NCBI RefSeq assembly: GCF_000014805.1 | Contig: NC_008570.1 | Span: 2,113,001-2,177,000, forward strand | DNA: 64,000 nt | Direction: 5' to 3' | Source of the DNA: Aeromonas hydrophila subsp. hydrophila ATCC 7966 | GTDB taxonomy: Bacteria > Pseudomonadota > Gammaproteobacteria > Enterobacterales > Aeromonadaceae | Shown here: piece after piece, positions 56,401-64,000 of the stretch | Layout: the number at the start of each line of letters is the position of its first letter | Position numbering within the stretch: the first letter of the stretch is position 1 | The notes under the pieces: model-generated | What the model was told of the DNA's origin: nothing | Databases searched by the model: none | Seen by the model: the letters and a program-made list of their open reading frames with translations, nothing else | Program-made: the position numbers and the translations under genes

Positions 56401-56441
56401 CTTGCCTCTGTGCTCGACTTGGCCTAGGGTAGTACTGGTAG

Positions 56442-56457
56442 TTTACGTAAACGTAAA
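56442..56457. promoter_or_regulatory. LiuR-type box in the etfD-etfBA divergent promoter
   Basis: TTTACGTAAACGTAAA, a palindrome of TTTACGT and ACGTAAA around AA. It resembles the published LiuR motif of gammaproteobacteria, a MerR-family repressor of branched-chain amino acid and fatty-acid breakdown whose regulon includes etf genes. Confidence 0.7.
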
Positions 56458-56524
56458 GTAAATGTAAGCAAAAAAATGTGAGGGTTTTCATGGATTCACT
56501 CAACAGAAGCGAGGGATGCGCGTC

Positions 56525-57274
56525 ATGAAGCTGCTGGTCGCGGTCAAGCGGGTGCTGGATTACAACGTCAAGGTCCGGGTCAAGAGCGATGGCTCAGACG
56601 TGGAGCTGGCCAACGTCAAGATGGGGATCAACCCGTTTTGTGAAATTGCGGTGGAAGAGGGGGTCAGGCTGCGCGAAGCCGGCGTGGCGAGCGAGCTGGT
56701 GGTGGTGACCTTCGGCCCCGAGGCGGCAGCCGAACAACTGCGTCACGCCCTGGCGCTGGGGGCGGATCGGGCGCGTCATTACGTGACTGGCGAGACCCTG
56801 ACTCCGCTCACCGTGGCTCGCGCCCTGCAACAGGTGTGCGAGCTGGAGCAGCCCGATCTGGTGTTGCTCGGCAAGCAGTCCATCGATTCTGACAACAACC
56901 AGGTGGGCCAGATGCTGGCCGCCCTCAATGACTGGCCGCTCGCCACCTTCGCCTCCGCCATCAAGCTGGTGGAGGGGGAATTGCAGGTGACCCGCGAGAT
57001 CGACGGTGGCCTCGAGACCCTCGGCATGCCGCTGCCGGCGGTGGTGACCGTGGATCTGCGCCTCAACGAGCCGCGTTTTGCCTCGCTCCCCAACATCATG
57101 AAGGCCAAGCGCAAGCCGCTCGAGAGCGCGCCCTTCACCGCCCTTGGCGTCGAGCCGGCCGCTCAGACCCGGCTGCTCGGGGTGATGGCCCCCGCGGCCC
57201 GCAGCGCCGGTATCATGGTGGGCTCGGTGGACGAGCTGCTGGACAAACTCAAGCACGAAGTGAAGGTACTCTGA
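56525..57274 (+). CDS. etfB: Electron transfer flavoprotein beta subunit
   Basis: Protein of 249 residues (MKLLVAVKRVLDYNVKVRVKSDG) with the ETF-beta fold, AMP-binding region (GKQSIDSDNNQVGQMLAALNDWPLATFAS) and the recognition loop area near LPNIMKAKRKPLE. It carries electrons from acyl-CoA and similar dehydrogenases with EtfA. ATG 56525 is chosen since AGGG touches the ATG at 56516 directly and is 9 nt from 56525. It is followed after 100 bp by etfA. Confidence 0.96.
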   Translation: MKLLVAVKRVLDYNVKVRVKSDGSDVELANVKMGINPFCEIAVEEGVRLREAGVASELVVVTFGPEAAAEQLRHALALGADRARHYVTGETLTPLTVARALQQVCELEQPDLVLLGKQSIDSDNNQVGQMLAALNDWPLATFASAIKLVEGELQVTREIDGGLETLGMPLPAVVTVDLRLNEPRFASLPNIMKAKRKPLESAPFTALGVEPAAQTRLLGVMAPAARSAGIMVGSVDELLDKLKHEVKVL

Positions 57275-57374
57275 TGCTGCCAGCAATCAACATAACCCCG
57301 CCCGCCGGCGACAAGCTCGGGGGCGTGATGGGCGCACAGGCAGGGACATCAACGGACGATAGCAAGGGGCAGTC

Positions 57375-58301
57375 ATGAGCGTATTGATCATTGCCGAACA
57401 TCATCAGGGCCAGTTGGCCGACAGCGTGGCCCGCCTGGTCACCGCCGGGAGCCAGCTGGGCGGCGAGGTGCATCTGCTGTTGCTGGGGCAGGGGCTGACC
57501 GAGGCGGGTGAGCAGGCCGCCGCCCTGCAGGGAGTGAGCCGGGTGCTGCTGGCCGAGCACCCCATGTTGGCGGAGGGGCTGAGCGACGGGGTCGATCCGC
57601 TCTTGGCCCATATCGCGCGGGATTATCAGCACTGCCTGATGGCCGCCAGCACCCAGGGCAAGGATCTGCTGCCCCGGGTGGCGGCCAAGCTCGGGGTGGA
57701 GATGCTCTCCGAGGTGACCGGCATCGAGAGCGGTGATACCTTCCTGCGTCCCATCTACGCGGGCAACGCGCTGGCCCGGGTGGCGAGCAGCGCCCCCATC
57801 AAGGTGCTGACCATCCGGCCCACTGCCTTCGCCAAGGCGGCGAGCGGCGGCCAGGCTCAGGTAGAGCGGTTGCCGGTGAGCGAGGTGGCCTGCCGTACCC
57901 GCCTCATCGAACGGCGAGCCGTGCGCTCCGCCAGACCCGAGCTCGCGGCGGCGCGGGTGGTGGTCTCCGGTGGACGGGCACTGGGCTCCAAGGCGCAGTT
58001 CGCCCTGATCGAGGCGCTGGCTGACAAGCTGGGCGGCGCGGTGGGGGCATCGCGGGCCGCGGTGGATGCGGGCTTTGTCGCCAACGATCTGCAGGTGGGC
58101 CAGACCGGCAAGGTTGTGGCCCCCGAGCTCTACATCGCGGTCGGCATTTCCGGTGCCATCCAGCATCTGGCGGGGATGAAGGAGTCCAAGGTGATCGTCG
58201 CCATCAACAAGGACAGCGAGGCCCCCATCTTCCAGGTGGCCGACTACGGGCTGGTGGGGGATCTCTTCACCTTGCTGCCGGAGCTCACCGCCAAGCTGTA
58301 A
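57375..58301 (+). CDS. etfA: Electron transfer flavoprotein alpha subunit
   Basis: Protein of 308 residues with the C-terminal FAD domain: [104 protein letters not shown]. It forms the heterodimer with EtfB. The 100-bp spacer after etfB is long for this gene pair and contains GC-rich inverted segments, but no promoter is evident. A terminator follows the gene. Confidence 0.97.
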   Translation: MSVLIIAEHHQGQLADSVARLVTAGSQLGGEVHLLLLGQGLTEAGEQAAALQGVSRVLLAEHPMLAEGLSDGVDPLLAHIARDYQHCLMAASTQGKDLLPRVAAKLGVEMLSEVTGIESGDTFLRPIYAGNALARVASSAPIKVLTIRPTAFAKAASGGQAQVERLPVSEVACRTRLIERRAVRSARPELAAARVVVSGGRALGSKAQFALIEALADKLGGAVGASRAAVDAGFVANDLQVGQTGKVVAPELYIAVGISGAIQHLAGMKESKVIVAINKDSEAPIFQVADYGLVGDLFTLLPELTAKL

Positions 58302-58368
58302 CCTGGTGAAAAAGGGGGCCGGGGGCATTGAGCACCGGCAAGCGCCCGTTTCCACGCATGTTCTCTGC

Positions 58369-58395
58369 AAGCCCTGACCCGTTCAGGGCTTTTTT
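58369..58395 (+). terminator. Terminator after etfA
   Basis: A 9-bp stem AAGCCCTGA/TCAGGGCTT with a 5-nt loop and a T tail. Confidence 0.9.
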
Positions 58396-58524
58396 CTGCC
58401 AACTGCGCCAGCGGTGGGTCGACAAAAGGTTGAGCCAGCTCCCAAAAAGCCTTTGATCCGGGGGCTGCACTTGTGTAAAACCAGACAAGTCAACGATCAC
58501 ACTCATCCACTCACGGAAAGCGTC

Positions 58525-59613
58525 ATGAGCAAACAGATTTACAACTTCTGCGCCGGCCCCGCCATGTTGCCGGTCGAAGTCATGGAGCGCGCCCAGCGCG
58601 AATTTTGTAATTTCCAGGGGCTGGGAGCCTCGGTCATGGAGCTTTCCCACCGCGGCAAGCCCTACATGGCGGTCGCCGCCAAGGCCGAAGCCGATCTGCG
58701 CGAGCTGCTGGCGGTGCCGGACAACTACAAGGTGCTGTTCATGCACGGCGGCGGCCGTGGCCAGTTCTCCGCGGTGCCCATGAACCTGCTGGGAGGCGCC
58801 AACAAGAAGGCTGACTATCTGCTGACCGGTGTCTGGGCTGCGAGTGCCGTGGACGAGGCGCGCAAGTACGGCGATATCCAGACCTTTGACGGTGTGGCCA
58901 AGAGTGCCGAGGGCATCTCCCACCTGCTGCCGACCCCGGCGTTTCGCGCCGATGCGGCCTATGTGCACTACTGCCCGAATGAAACCATCGACGGCATCGA
59001 GATGTTTGACATCCCGGCAACCGGCAAGGTGCCGCTGGTGGCGGATCTCTCCTCCACCATCCTCTCCCGTCCCATCGACGTGAGCCGCTTCGGCATCATC
59101 TATGCTGGCGCCCAGAAGAACATCGGCCCGTCGGGGCTGGCCATCGCCATCGTGCGCGACGATCTGCTGAACCAGGCCCGCGCCGACGTGCCGTCGATCT
59201 TCGACTACCAGCTCACCGCCAAGAACGACTCCATGTTCAACACCCCGCCCACCTACGCCTGGTATCTGGCCGGGCTGGTGTTCGAGTGGTTGAAAGAACA
59301 GGGTGGCCTCGCGGCGATGGAAGCACGCAACAAGGAGAAGGCCGATTTCCTCTACGGCTATCTCGATCAGTCGAGCTTCTATGGCAACCAGGTGGATGCC
59401 AGCTGCCGTTCGCGGATGAACATCCCGTTCCAGCTGAAAAATGCCGAGCTGGACAAGCTGTTCCTGGCCGAATCGGAAGCCGCCGGCCTGCTGGCACTCA
59501 AGGGCCACCGCATCGTCGGCGGCATGCGCGCCAGCCTCTACAACGCCATGCCGCTGGAAGGGGTGAAGGCGCTGGTCAGCTTTATGGATGGCTTTGCCAA
59601 GCGCCACGGCTGA
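58525..59613 (+). CDS. serC: Phosphoserine aminotransferase
   Basis: PLP enzyme of 362 residues, the E. coli length, making phosphoserine from 3-phosphohydroxypyruvate and also acting in pyridoxal phosphate synthesis. The start [20 protein letters not shown] is diagnostic; the PLP lysine is K198 ([15 protein letters not shown]). GGAAAG lies upstream of ATG 58525. A complete terminator separates it from aroA, unlike the cotranscribed serC-aroA of E. coli. Confidence 0.97.
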   Translation: MSKQIYNFCAGPAMLPVEVMERAQREFCNFQGLGASVMELSHRGKPYMAVAAKAEADLRELLAVPDNYKVLFMHGGGRGQFSAVPMNLLGGANKKADYLLTGVWAASAVDEARKYGDIQTFDGVAKSAEGISHLLPTPAFRADAAYVHYCPNETIDGIEMFDIPATGKVPLVADLSSTILSRPIDVSRFGIIYAGAQKNIGPSGLAIAIVRDDLLNQARADVPSIFDYQLTAKNDSMFNTPPTYAWYLAGLVFEWLKEQGGLAAMEARNKEKADFLYGYLDQSSFYGNQVDASCRSRMNIPFQLKNAELDKLFLAESEAAGLLALKGHRIVGGMRASLYNAMPLEGVKALVSFMDGFAKRHG

Positions 59614-59633
59614 GGCGTTTTTCCCCGATTGCC

Positions 59634-59664
59634 GACGCCGGGGACTCCCCGGCGTCTGTTTTTT
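59634..59664 (+). terminator. Terminator between serC and aroA
   Basis: A 10-bp stem GACGCCGGGG/CCCCGGCGTC with a 3-nt loop, then TG and six T. Confidence 0.9.
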
Positions 59665-59784
59665 CCGTGATGCCGGACCGGCTGCCCCCGCCGCCTGCTT
59701 TTGTGCCACCCGCAGTCTTGCCGAGCAGGGCGCGGGCTGCTAACGTCCGGTCAGGTCATTTTTTTGAGATCGTACAGGAAGTCT

Positions 59785-61068
59785 ATGAATTCGTTGCGTT
59801 TGGAACCTATTTCTCGTGTGGCCGGTGAGGTCAATCTGCCCGGCTCCAAGAGCGTGTCCAACCGGGCCCTGCTGCTGGCAGCCCTGGCCCGTGGCACCAC
59901 CCGGCTCACCAACCTGCTCGACAGCGATGACATTCGTCACATGCTGGCGGCGCTGACCCAGCTCGGGGTCAAGTACAAGCTCTCCGCCGACAAGACCGAG
60001 TGCACCGTGCACGGTCTGGGTCGCAGCTTCGCGGTGAAGGAGCCGGTCAATCTGTTCCTCGGCAACGCAGGCACCGCCATGCGACCGCTGTGCGCCGCCC
60101 TGTGTCTGGGCTCCGGCGAATACACCCTGGGCGGGGAACCGCGCATGGAAGAGCGCCCCATCGGCCATCTGGTGGATGCTCTGCGCGAAGCGGGCGCCCA
60201 TATCCAGTACCTGAAGAAAGACGGTTATCCGCCGCTGGTGGTGGATGCCAAGGGGCTATGGGGCGGCGATGTGCACGTCGACGGCTCTGTCTCCAGCCAG
60301 TTCCTGACGGCGTTTTTGATGGCGGCGCCGATGGCGGCGGGCGATACCCGCATCCACATCAAGGGGGAGCTGGTCTCCAAGCCCTACATCGACATCACCC
60401 TGCACATCATGAAGCAGTTCGGGGTGGTCATCGAGCACGACAACTACAAGCTGTTCTACATCAAGGGCAACCAGAGCTACGTCAGCCCGGGTGACTTCCT
60501 GGTGGAAGGGGATGCCTCCAGCGCCTCCTACTTCCTCGCGGCGGGCGCCATCAAGGGCAAGGTGCGGGTTACCGGCATCGGCAAGCACAGCATTCAGGGC
60601 GACATCCACTTCGCCGACGTGCTGGAGAAGATGGGCGCGCGCATCACCTGGGGCGATGACTTCATCGAGGCCGAGCAGGCGCCGCTGCACGGCATCGACA
60701 TGGACATGAACCACATCCCCGATGCGGCCATGACCATCGCCGTGGCCGCGCTGTTCGCCGAGGGGCCCACCTCGATTCGCAACATCTACAACTGGCGGGT
60801 GAAGGAGACCGACCGCCTGCACGCCATGGCGACCGAGCTGCGCAAGCTGGGCGTCGAGGTGGAGGAGGGGCGTGACTTCATCACCGTTACCCCGCCAGCG
60901 CAGCTCAAGCATGCGGCCATCGATACCTACAACGACCACCGCATCGCCATGTGCTTCTCGCTGGTGGCGCTGTCCGATACCGCCGTCACCATCAATGATC
61001 CGGGTTGTACCTCCAAGACTTTCCCGGACTACTTCGACAAGCTGGCCAGCATCAGTCAGCGCGCGTGA
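59785..61068 (+). CDS. aroA: 3-phosphoshikimate 1-carboxyvinyltransferase (EPSP synthase)
   Basis: Enzyme of 427 residues, as in E. coli, condensing shikimate-3-phosphate with phosphoenolpyruvate. Family blocks include [17 protein letters not shown] near residue 20, the class I PEP-site loop [12 protein letters not shown] and [26 protein letters not shown] lies 6 nt before ATG 59785. With the downstream aroG it forms a local cluster of aromatic amino acid genes, although each has its own terminator. Confidence 0.98.
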   Translation: MNSLRLEPISRVAGEVNLPGSKSVSNRALLLAALARGTTRLTNLLDSDDIRHMLAALTQLGVKYKLSADKTECTVHGLGRSFAVKEPVNLFLGNAGTAMRPLCAALCLGSGEYTLGGEPRMEERPIGHLVDALREAGAHIQYLKKDGYPPLVVDAKGLWGGDVHVDGSVSSQFLTAFLMAAPMAAGDTRIHIKGELVSKPYIDITLHIMKQFGVVIEHDNYKLFYIKGNQSYVSPGDFLVEGDASSASYFLAAGAIKGKVRVTGIGKHSIQGDIHFADVLEKMGARITWGDDFIEAEQAPLHGIDMDMNHIPDAAMTIAVAALFAEGPTSIRNIYNWRVKETDRLHAMATELRKLGVEVEEGRDFITVTPPAQLKHAAIDTYNDHRIAMCFSLVALSDTAVTINDPGCTSKTFPDYFDKLASISQRA

Positions 61069-61074
61069 TGAACC

Positions 61075-61105
61075 CAGGCCCGCCTCGCTGCGGGCCTGTT
61101 TCTTT
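61075..61105 (+). terminator. Terminator after aroA
   Basis: A 9-bp stem CAGGCCCGC/GCGGGCCTG with a 6-nt loop, followed by TTTCTTT, 7 bp after the stop. Confidence 0.88.
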
Positions 61106-61200
61106 GCGCTGTCCCGCTCTGCTACCCCCCTCTCCTCATCCTCGCCTAGCAGTATTATCAAAACTTGCAAGGCAGGATAAGAAAATTCCTTCCTAGATAA

Positions 61201-61218
61201 TGTAATTTTCTATTTACA
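61201..61218. promoter_or_regulatory. TyrR box of aroG
   Basis: TGTAATTTTCTATTTACA differs from the TyrR consensus TGTAAA-N6-TTTACA at one base. It directly follows a TAGATAAT -10-like element, so bound TyrR would repress. Confidence 0.78.
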
Positions 61219-61281
61219 CCGCTGCCCGTGCGGGCTAGATTGAAGTTTCTTTATCGCAGTCATCTAGCAGGAAGCCTTGTC

Positions 61282-62337
61282 ATGCAGCATCAAACCGACG
61301 ACGTTCGTATCAGTGAAATCAAAGAGTTATTGCCCCCGGTTGCGGTGCTTGAGAAGTTTCCGGCCACCGAGACCGCATCAAGTACCGTCTTTGAATCCCG
61401 TCAGGCCATCCATCAGATCCTGGCCGGTGAAGATCAGCGCTTGCTGGTGGTGATCGGTCCCTGTTCCATTCACGACCCCGCCGCCGCGCTGGAGTACGGC
61501 AAGCGCCTCAAGGTGCTGCGTGACGAACTCAAGGGCCAGCTGGAGATCGTGATGCGGGTCTACTTCGAGAAGCCGCGTACCACGGTGGGCTGGAAGGGGC
61601 TGATCAACGACCCCTACCTCGACAACAGCTGCCAGATCAACGACGGCCTGCGCATCGGTCGCAAGCTGCTGCTGGATCTCAACGACATGGGGCTGCCGAC
61701 CGCCTCCGAATTCCTCGACATGATCACCCCGCAATACGTGGCGGATCTGATGAGCTGGGGCGCCATCGGTGCCCGTACCACCGAATCCCAGGTGCACCGC
61801 GAGCTGGCCTCCGGTCTCTCCTGCCCGGTGGGCTTCAAGAACGGCACCGACGGCACCATCAAGGTGGCCATCGACGCCATCGGAGCCGCCAGTGCGCCGC
61901 ACCACTTCCTGTCGGTGACCAAGTACGGCCACTCCGCCATCGTCGCGACCCGGGGCAACCCGGACTGCCACATCATCCTGCGCGGCGGTCGTGAGCCGAA
62001 CTACAGCGCCGCCCACGTGGACGAGGTGGTGAAGGGGCTGGACAAGGCCGGTCTGCCACAGAAGGTGATGATCGACTTCAGCCACGCCAACAGCAGCAAG
62101 CAGTTCAAGAACCAGATGCTGGTGGCCGAGGACGTGGCCGGTCAGCTGCGTGCCGGCAGCCGGGCTGTGTTTGGCGTCATGGTGGAGAGTCATCTGGTGG
62201 AGGGGCGTCAGGATCTGGTGGAAGGGTGCGAGCTCACCGTCGGTCAGAGCATCACAGATGCCTGCATCGGCTGGGCCGACACCGAAATCCTGCTGCGCAA
62301 TCTGGCCGATGCGGTAGCCACTCGCAACGCGGGCTGA
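61282..62337 (+). CDS. aroG: 3-deoxy-7-phosphoheptulonate synthase (AroG type)
   Basis: Enzyme of 351 residues (E. coli AroG 350) that condenses erythrose-4-phosphate with phosphoenolpyruvate, the first step of aromatic synthesis. It is close to the phenylalanine-sensitive isoenzyme throughout (DDVRISEIKELLPPVAVLEKFPAT; VVIGPCSIHDPAAA with the metal-binding cysteine; RVYFEKPRTTVGWKG; MIDFSHANSSKQFK). ATG 61282 is preferred over the upstream ATG 61228, with AGGAAG about 8 nt before it. The TyrR box adds transcriptional control to the expected feedback control. Confidence 0.95.
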   Translation: MQHQTDDVRISEIKELLPPVAVLEKFPATETASSTVFESRQAIHQILAGEDQRLLVVIGPCSIHDPAAALEYGKRLKVLRDELKGQLEIVMRVYFEKPRTTVGWKGLINDPYLDNSCQINDGLRIGRKLLLDLNDMGLPTASEFLDMITPQYVADLMSWGAIGARTTESQVHRELASGLSCPVGFKNGTDGTIKVAIDAIGAASAPHHFLSVTKYGHSAIVATRGNPDCHIILRGGREPNYSAAHVDEVVKGLDKAGLPQKVMIDFSHANSSKQFKNQMLVAEDVAGQLRAGSRAVFGVMVESHLVEGRQDLVEGCELTVGQSITDACIGWADTEILLRNLADAVATRNAG

Positions 62338-62379
62338 TCCTGATCTGTCCTGGCTGCCTGCGGCAGCAGCAAGACAATA

Positions 62380-62408
62380 AAAAGCGCGACCTCGGGTCGC
62401 GCTTTTTT
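62380..62408. terminator. Bidirectional terminator between aroG and the chemoreceptor gene
   Basis: An 11-bp stem AAAGCGCGACC/GGTCGCGCTTT with flanking A and T runs, between converging genes. Confidence 0.9.
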
Positions 62409-62424
62409 GTTGGAGCGTTGCGTC

Positions 62425-64000
62425 TTACCAGCGGTAGGTCTTGAGCAACTGCTCGAGCTTGCGGCACTGCTCCACCAGCTGGACGCTGGCGAGGTTGGCG
62501 GCGTGGGCCTGGCCCAGAGTATCGTTGGAGGTGTTGCGAATGTCGCTCACCGAGCCGTCCACTTCGCTGCAGACCCTGTCCTGCTCCTCGGCGGACTGCG
62601 CCATCTGGGCATTGAGATCGTTGATGCTGCTGATGCGGCCGATGATGTTCTGCATGGCGGCCAGGGTCGCCTCTGTCTTGTGGATGCTCTCGTCCGCCTT
62701 GGCCTTGGCATCCCCGATCACCGACACCGCGCTCTGGGCCTCGTTTTGCAGGGCGGCGATCATCTGGGAGATCTCCTCGCTGGCGGCGCGGCTGCGGTTG
62801 GAGAGGGCGCGTACCTCGTCGGCCACCACCGCAAAGCCTCGGCCCTGCTCGCCGGCCCGGGCCGCTTCGATGGCGGCGTTGAGGGCCAGCAGGTTGGTCT
62901 GATCCGCAATGCCCTTGATCACTTCCAGCACCCCGTCGACCGCCAGACAGCGGTTGTCGAGCTGCTGGATCACCCTGTCGACCCGCTCGATCTCCGCCGA
63001 CATCTCGCCCATGTCGTTGATGGAGTGCTGGGCGAGGCGACTGGTGTTGGCCGCATCCTGGTTGGTGAGGGCGGAGAGCTCGGCGCTCTTGCGGGCGTGT
63101 TCGCGCACCTCGTGGGAGCTGGCGGCCAGCTCGCTCACGGCGGCGGCCACCTGTACCGTCATGCTCTCCTGCTGGCGGGCCGAGCCTTCGGTCTGGGTCG
63201 CCACCTGGCGGATCTGGTTGGACTCCTGATAGAGCTGGTGGGTGGCACTTTCCACTTCCTGCAGGCTGTGGCGAAACCCCTGCACCATGTCGCTGACGGC
63301 GCGGGTCATCTCGCCCAGCTCATCCCGGTTGGGATTGATCAGGGGGAGGGAGAGATCCCGCTCCTTGGCCATGCGGGTCATGGCCAGTTGCAGATGGCGT
63401 ACCGGCCGCTTGATGTAGCGCTGCAGCACCCAGCCCAGCAGGCCGAAGCCCAGCCCGAACACCGCCACCAGGCTGCCGCTCAGGATCAGGTTGTTGCGAT
63501 GGATCTCGCCAAAGGTGTGGCTGAGATCGTAACTGATGCGTACCGCCCCCATGACGGTACCTTCCGCCACCTGGTGGCAGGTGGTGCACTGGGTGCCACG
63601 GTACTCCTTGTAGGCTTTGAAGGGCTTGATCAGGGTGAGCTGGTTGCCCTGCTGCTCGAGAATGGTCTCGCCCTGGTTGATGGCGCGCTCATCCAGTTTG
63701 TCTTCAATCTGCTGATCCGGATGGCCGGGGCCGAACAGGCTGGTCACCGCCGGGGCGCGGATCAGACGGGCCTCGACGATGCCGGCCTCGCTCTTGAGCT
63801 TGGTCTGCACGATCTGGCGGTTGGCGATGGCTCCCGTCATCATCAGCACGTTGAGCTGATCCATGTAGGTGTTGGCGGCGCTCTCCACCTTTTCACCCGC
63901 CAGCCGGATGGCGAGATCCCGTTGCAGCCAGGCGGAGAGCTCGAAGCTGAGGGCGAAGGTGCAGCCGATGACCAGGGCGAGGGGGAGAAAGATTTTCCAG
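62425..64000 (-). CDS. Methyl-accepting chemotaxis protein with haem-c motif in the sensor domain (5' end missing)
   Basis: The frame is open to the window edge and gives 524 residues. It starts inside a first membrane segment ([18 protein letters not shown]) and has a periplasmic domain with a CxxCH motif (CTTCH, bases 63574-63588; [19 protein letters not shown]). A second membrane segment ([22 protein letters not shown]), a HAMP-like linker and the MA signalling domain with the conserved hairpin tip ([41 protein letters not shown]) follow. There is no C-terminal NWxxF pentapeptide (it ends KTYRW). The sensor resembles c-haem chemoreceptors such as those of Geobacter. It may sense redox state or a gas; the ligand is inferred. 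Confidence 0.88.
   Translation of the reverse strand, partial: WKIFLPLALVIGCTFALSFELSAWLQRDLAIRLAGEKVESAANTYMDQLNVLMMTGAIANRQIVQTKLKSEAGIVEARLIRAPAVTSLFGPGHPDQQIEDKLDERAINQGETILEQQGNQLTLIKPFKAYKEYRGTQCTTCHQVAEGTVMGAVRISYDLSHTFGEIHRNNLILSGSLVAVFGLGFGLLGWVLQRYIKRPVRHLQLAMTRMAKERDLSLPLINPNRDELGEMTRAVSDMVQGFRHSLQEVESATHQLYQESNQIRQVATQTEGSARQQESMTVQVAAAVSELAASSHEVREHARKSAELSALTNQDAANTSRLAQHSINDMGEMSAEIERVDRVIQQLDNRCLAVDGVLEVIKGIADQTNLLALNAAIEAARAGEQGRGFAVVADEVRALSNRSRAASEEISQMIAALQNEAQSAVSVIGDAKAKADESIHKTEATLAAMQNIIGRISSINDLNAQMAQSAEEQDRVCSEVDGSVSDIRNTSNDTLGQAHAANLASVQLVEQCRKLEQLLKTYRW

Overview
The window looks like chromosomal DNA of an Aeromonas-type gammaproteobacterium. It is high-GC throughout. 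Its proteins closely resemble those of Vibrio and the enterics (PflB, FocA, YcaO, SerC, AroA, AroG and MetE have nearly the lengths of the E. coli proteins), and it combines tryptophanase, acetoacetyl-CoA reductase and a catecholate-type siderophore uptake locus. The genus is an inference from gene content. I see no rRNA, tRNA, CRISPR array, insertion sequence or prophage.

Layout. 1-9015: a 2-aminoethylphosphonate (AEP) island. On the minus strand are an FAD oxidoreductase (cut by the window edge), a fused ABC permease, the ATPase, the binding protein and the GntR regulator. On the plus strand, divergently, are phnW, a PbfA-type lyase and phnX, with overlapping ends. Four TGGTA-N2-TACCA operators mark the four promoters. 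Both transporter promoters also carry three-unit Pho boxes, which suggests joint control by phosphate starvation and substrate. 9032-14349: pflB, focA and ycaO, with an FNR-type promoter for focA. 14477-14857: the guanidinium exporter sugE behind a guanidine-II (mini-ykkC) riboswitch. 15131-19626: asd and a two-domain M16 peptidase. 19723-25021: a methionine gamma-lyase-like enzyme, an isopenicillin-N-synthase-like oxygenase, an NmrA/LysR divergent pair and phaB. 25283-29425: an AraC/GyrI-like regulator, a siderophore receptor and a FhuF-type ferric reductase. 29470-32837: divergent metR/metE. 32925-39644: a GT9 glycosyltransferase, an HPP-CBS membrane protein, a lipoprotein amidohydrolase with a divergent TetR regulator, and dadA. 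39796-41480: an iron-sulfur photolyase/cryptochrome coupled to a tiny DUF2256 zinc protein. 41604-43337: a tryptophanase operon with a CRP site and a TnaC-like leader peptide. 43421-51687: a Fur-controlled siderophore locus (binding protein, phosphopantetheinyl transferase, FecCDE-type ABC transporter, TonB receptor, MFS protein). 51862-54237: a secretin-like N-domain protein, a DUF2919-like membrane protein and corA. 54594-58301: etfD divergent from etfBA around a LiuR-type box, with a 107-bp tandem duplication over the 3' end of etfD. 58525-62337: serC, aroA and aroG (the last with a TyrR box). 62425-end: a chemoreceptor whose sensor region contains a CxxCH haem motif.

The most notable items are the doubly regulated AEP system, which joins the PhnW-PhnX route to a PbfA-type side entry, and three RNA- or peptide-level switches: the guanidine-II riboswitch, a TnaC leader with conserved W/D/P spacing, and a stem-loop inside the siderophore operon. 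Others are the haem-c chemoreceptor and the etfD 3'-end duplication. Functions are assigned by recognising motifs and family resemblance; no database search was possible.
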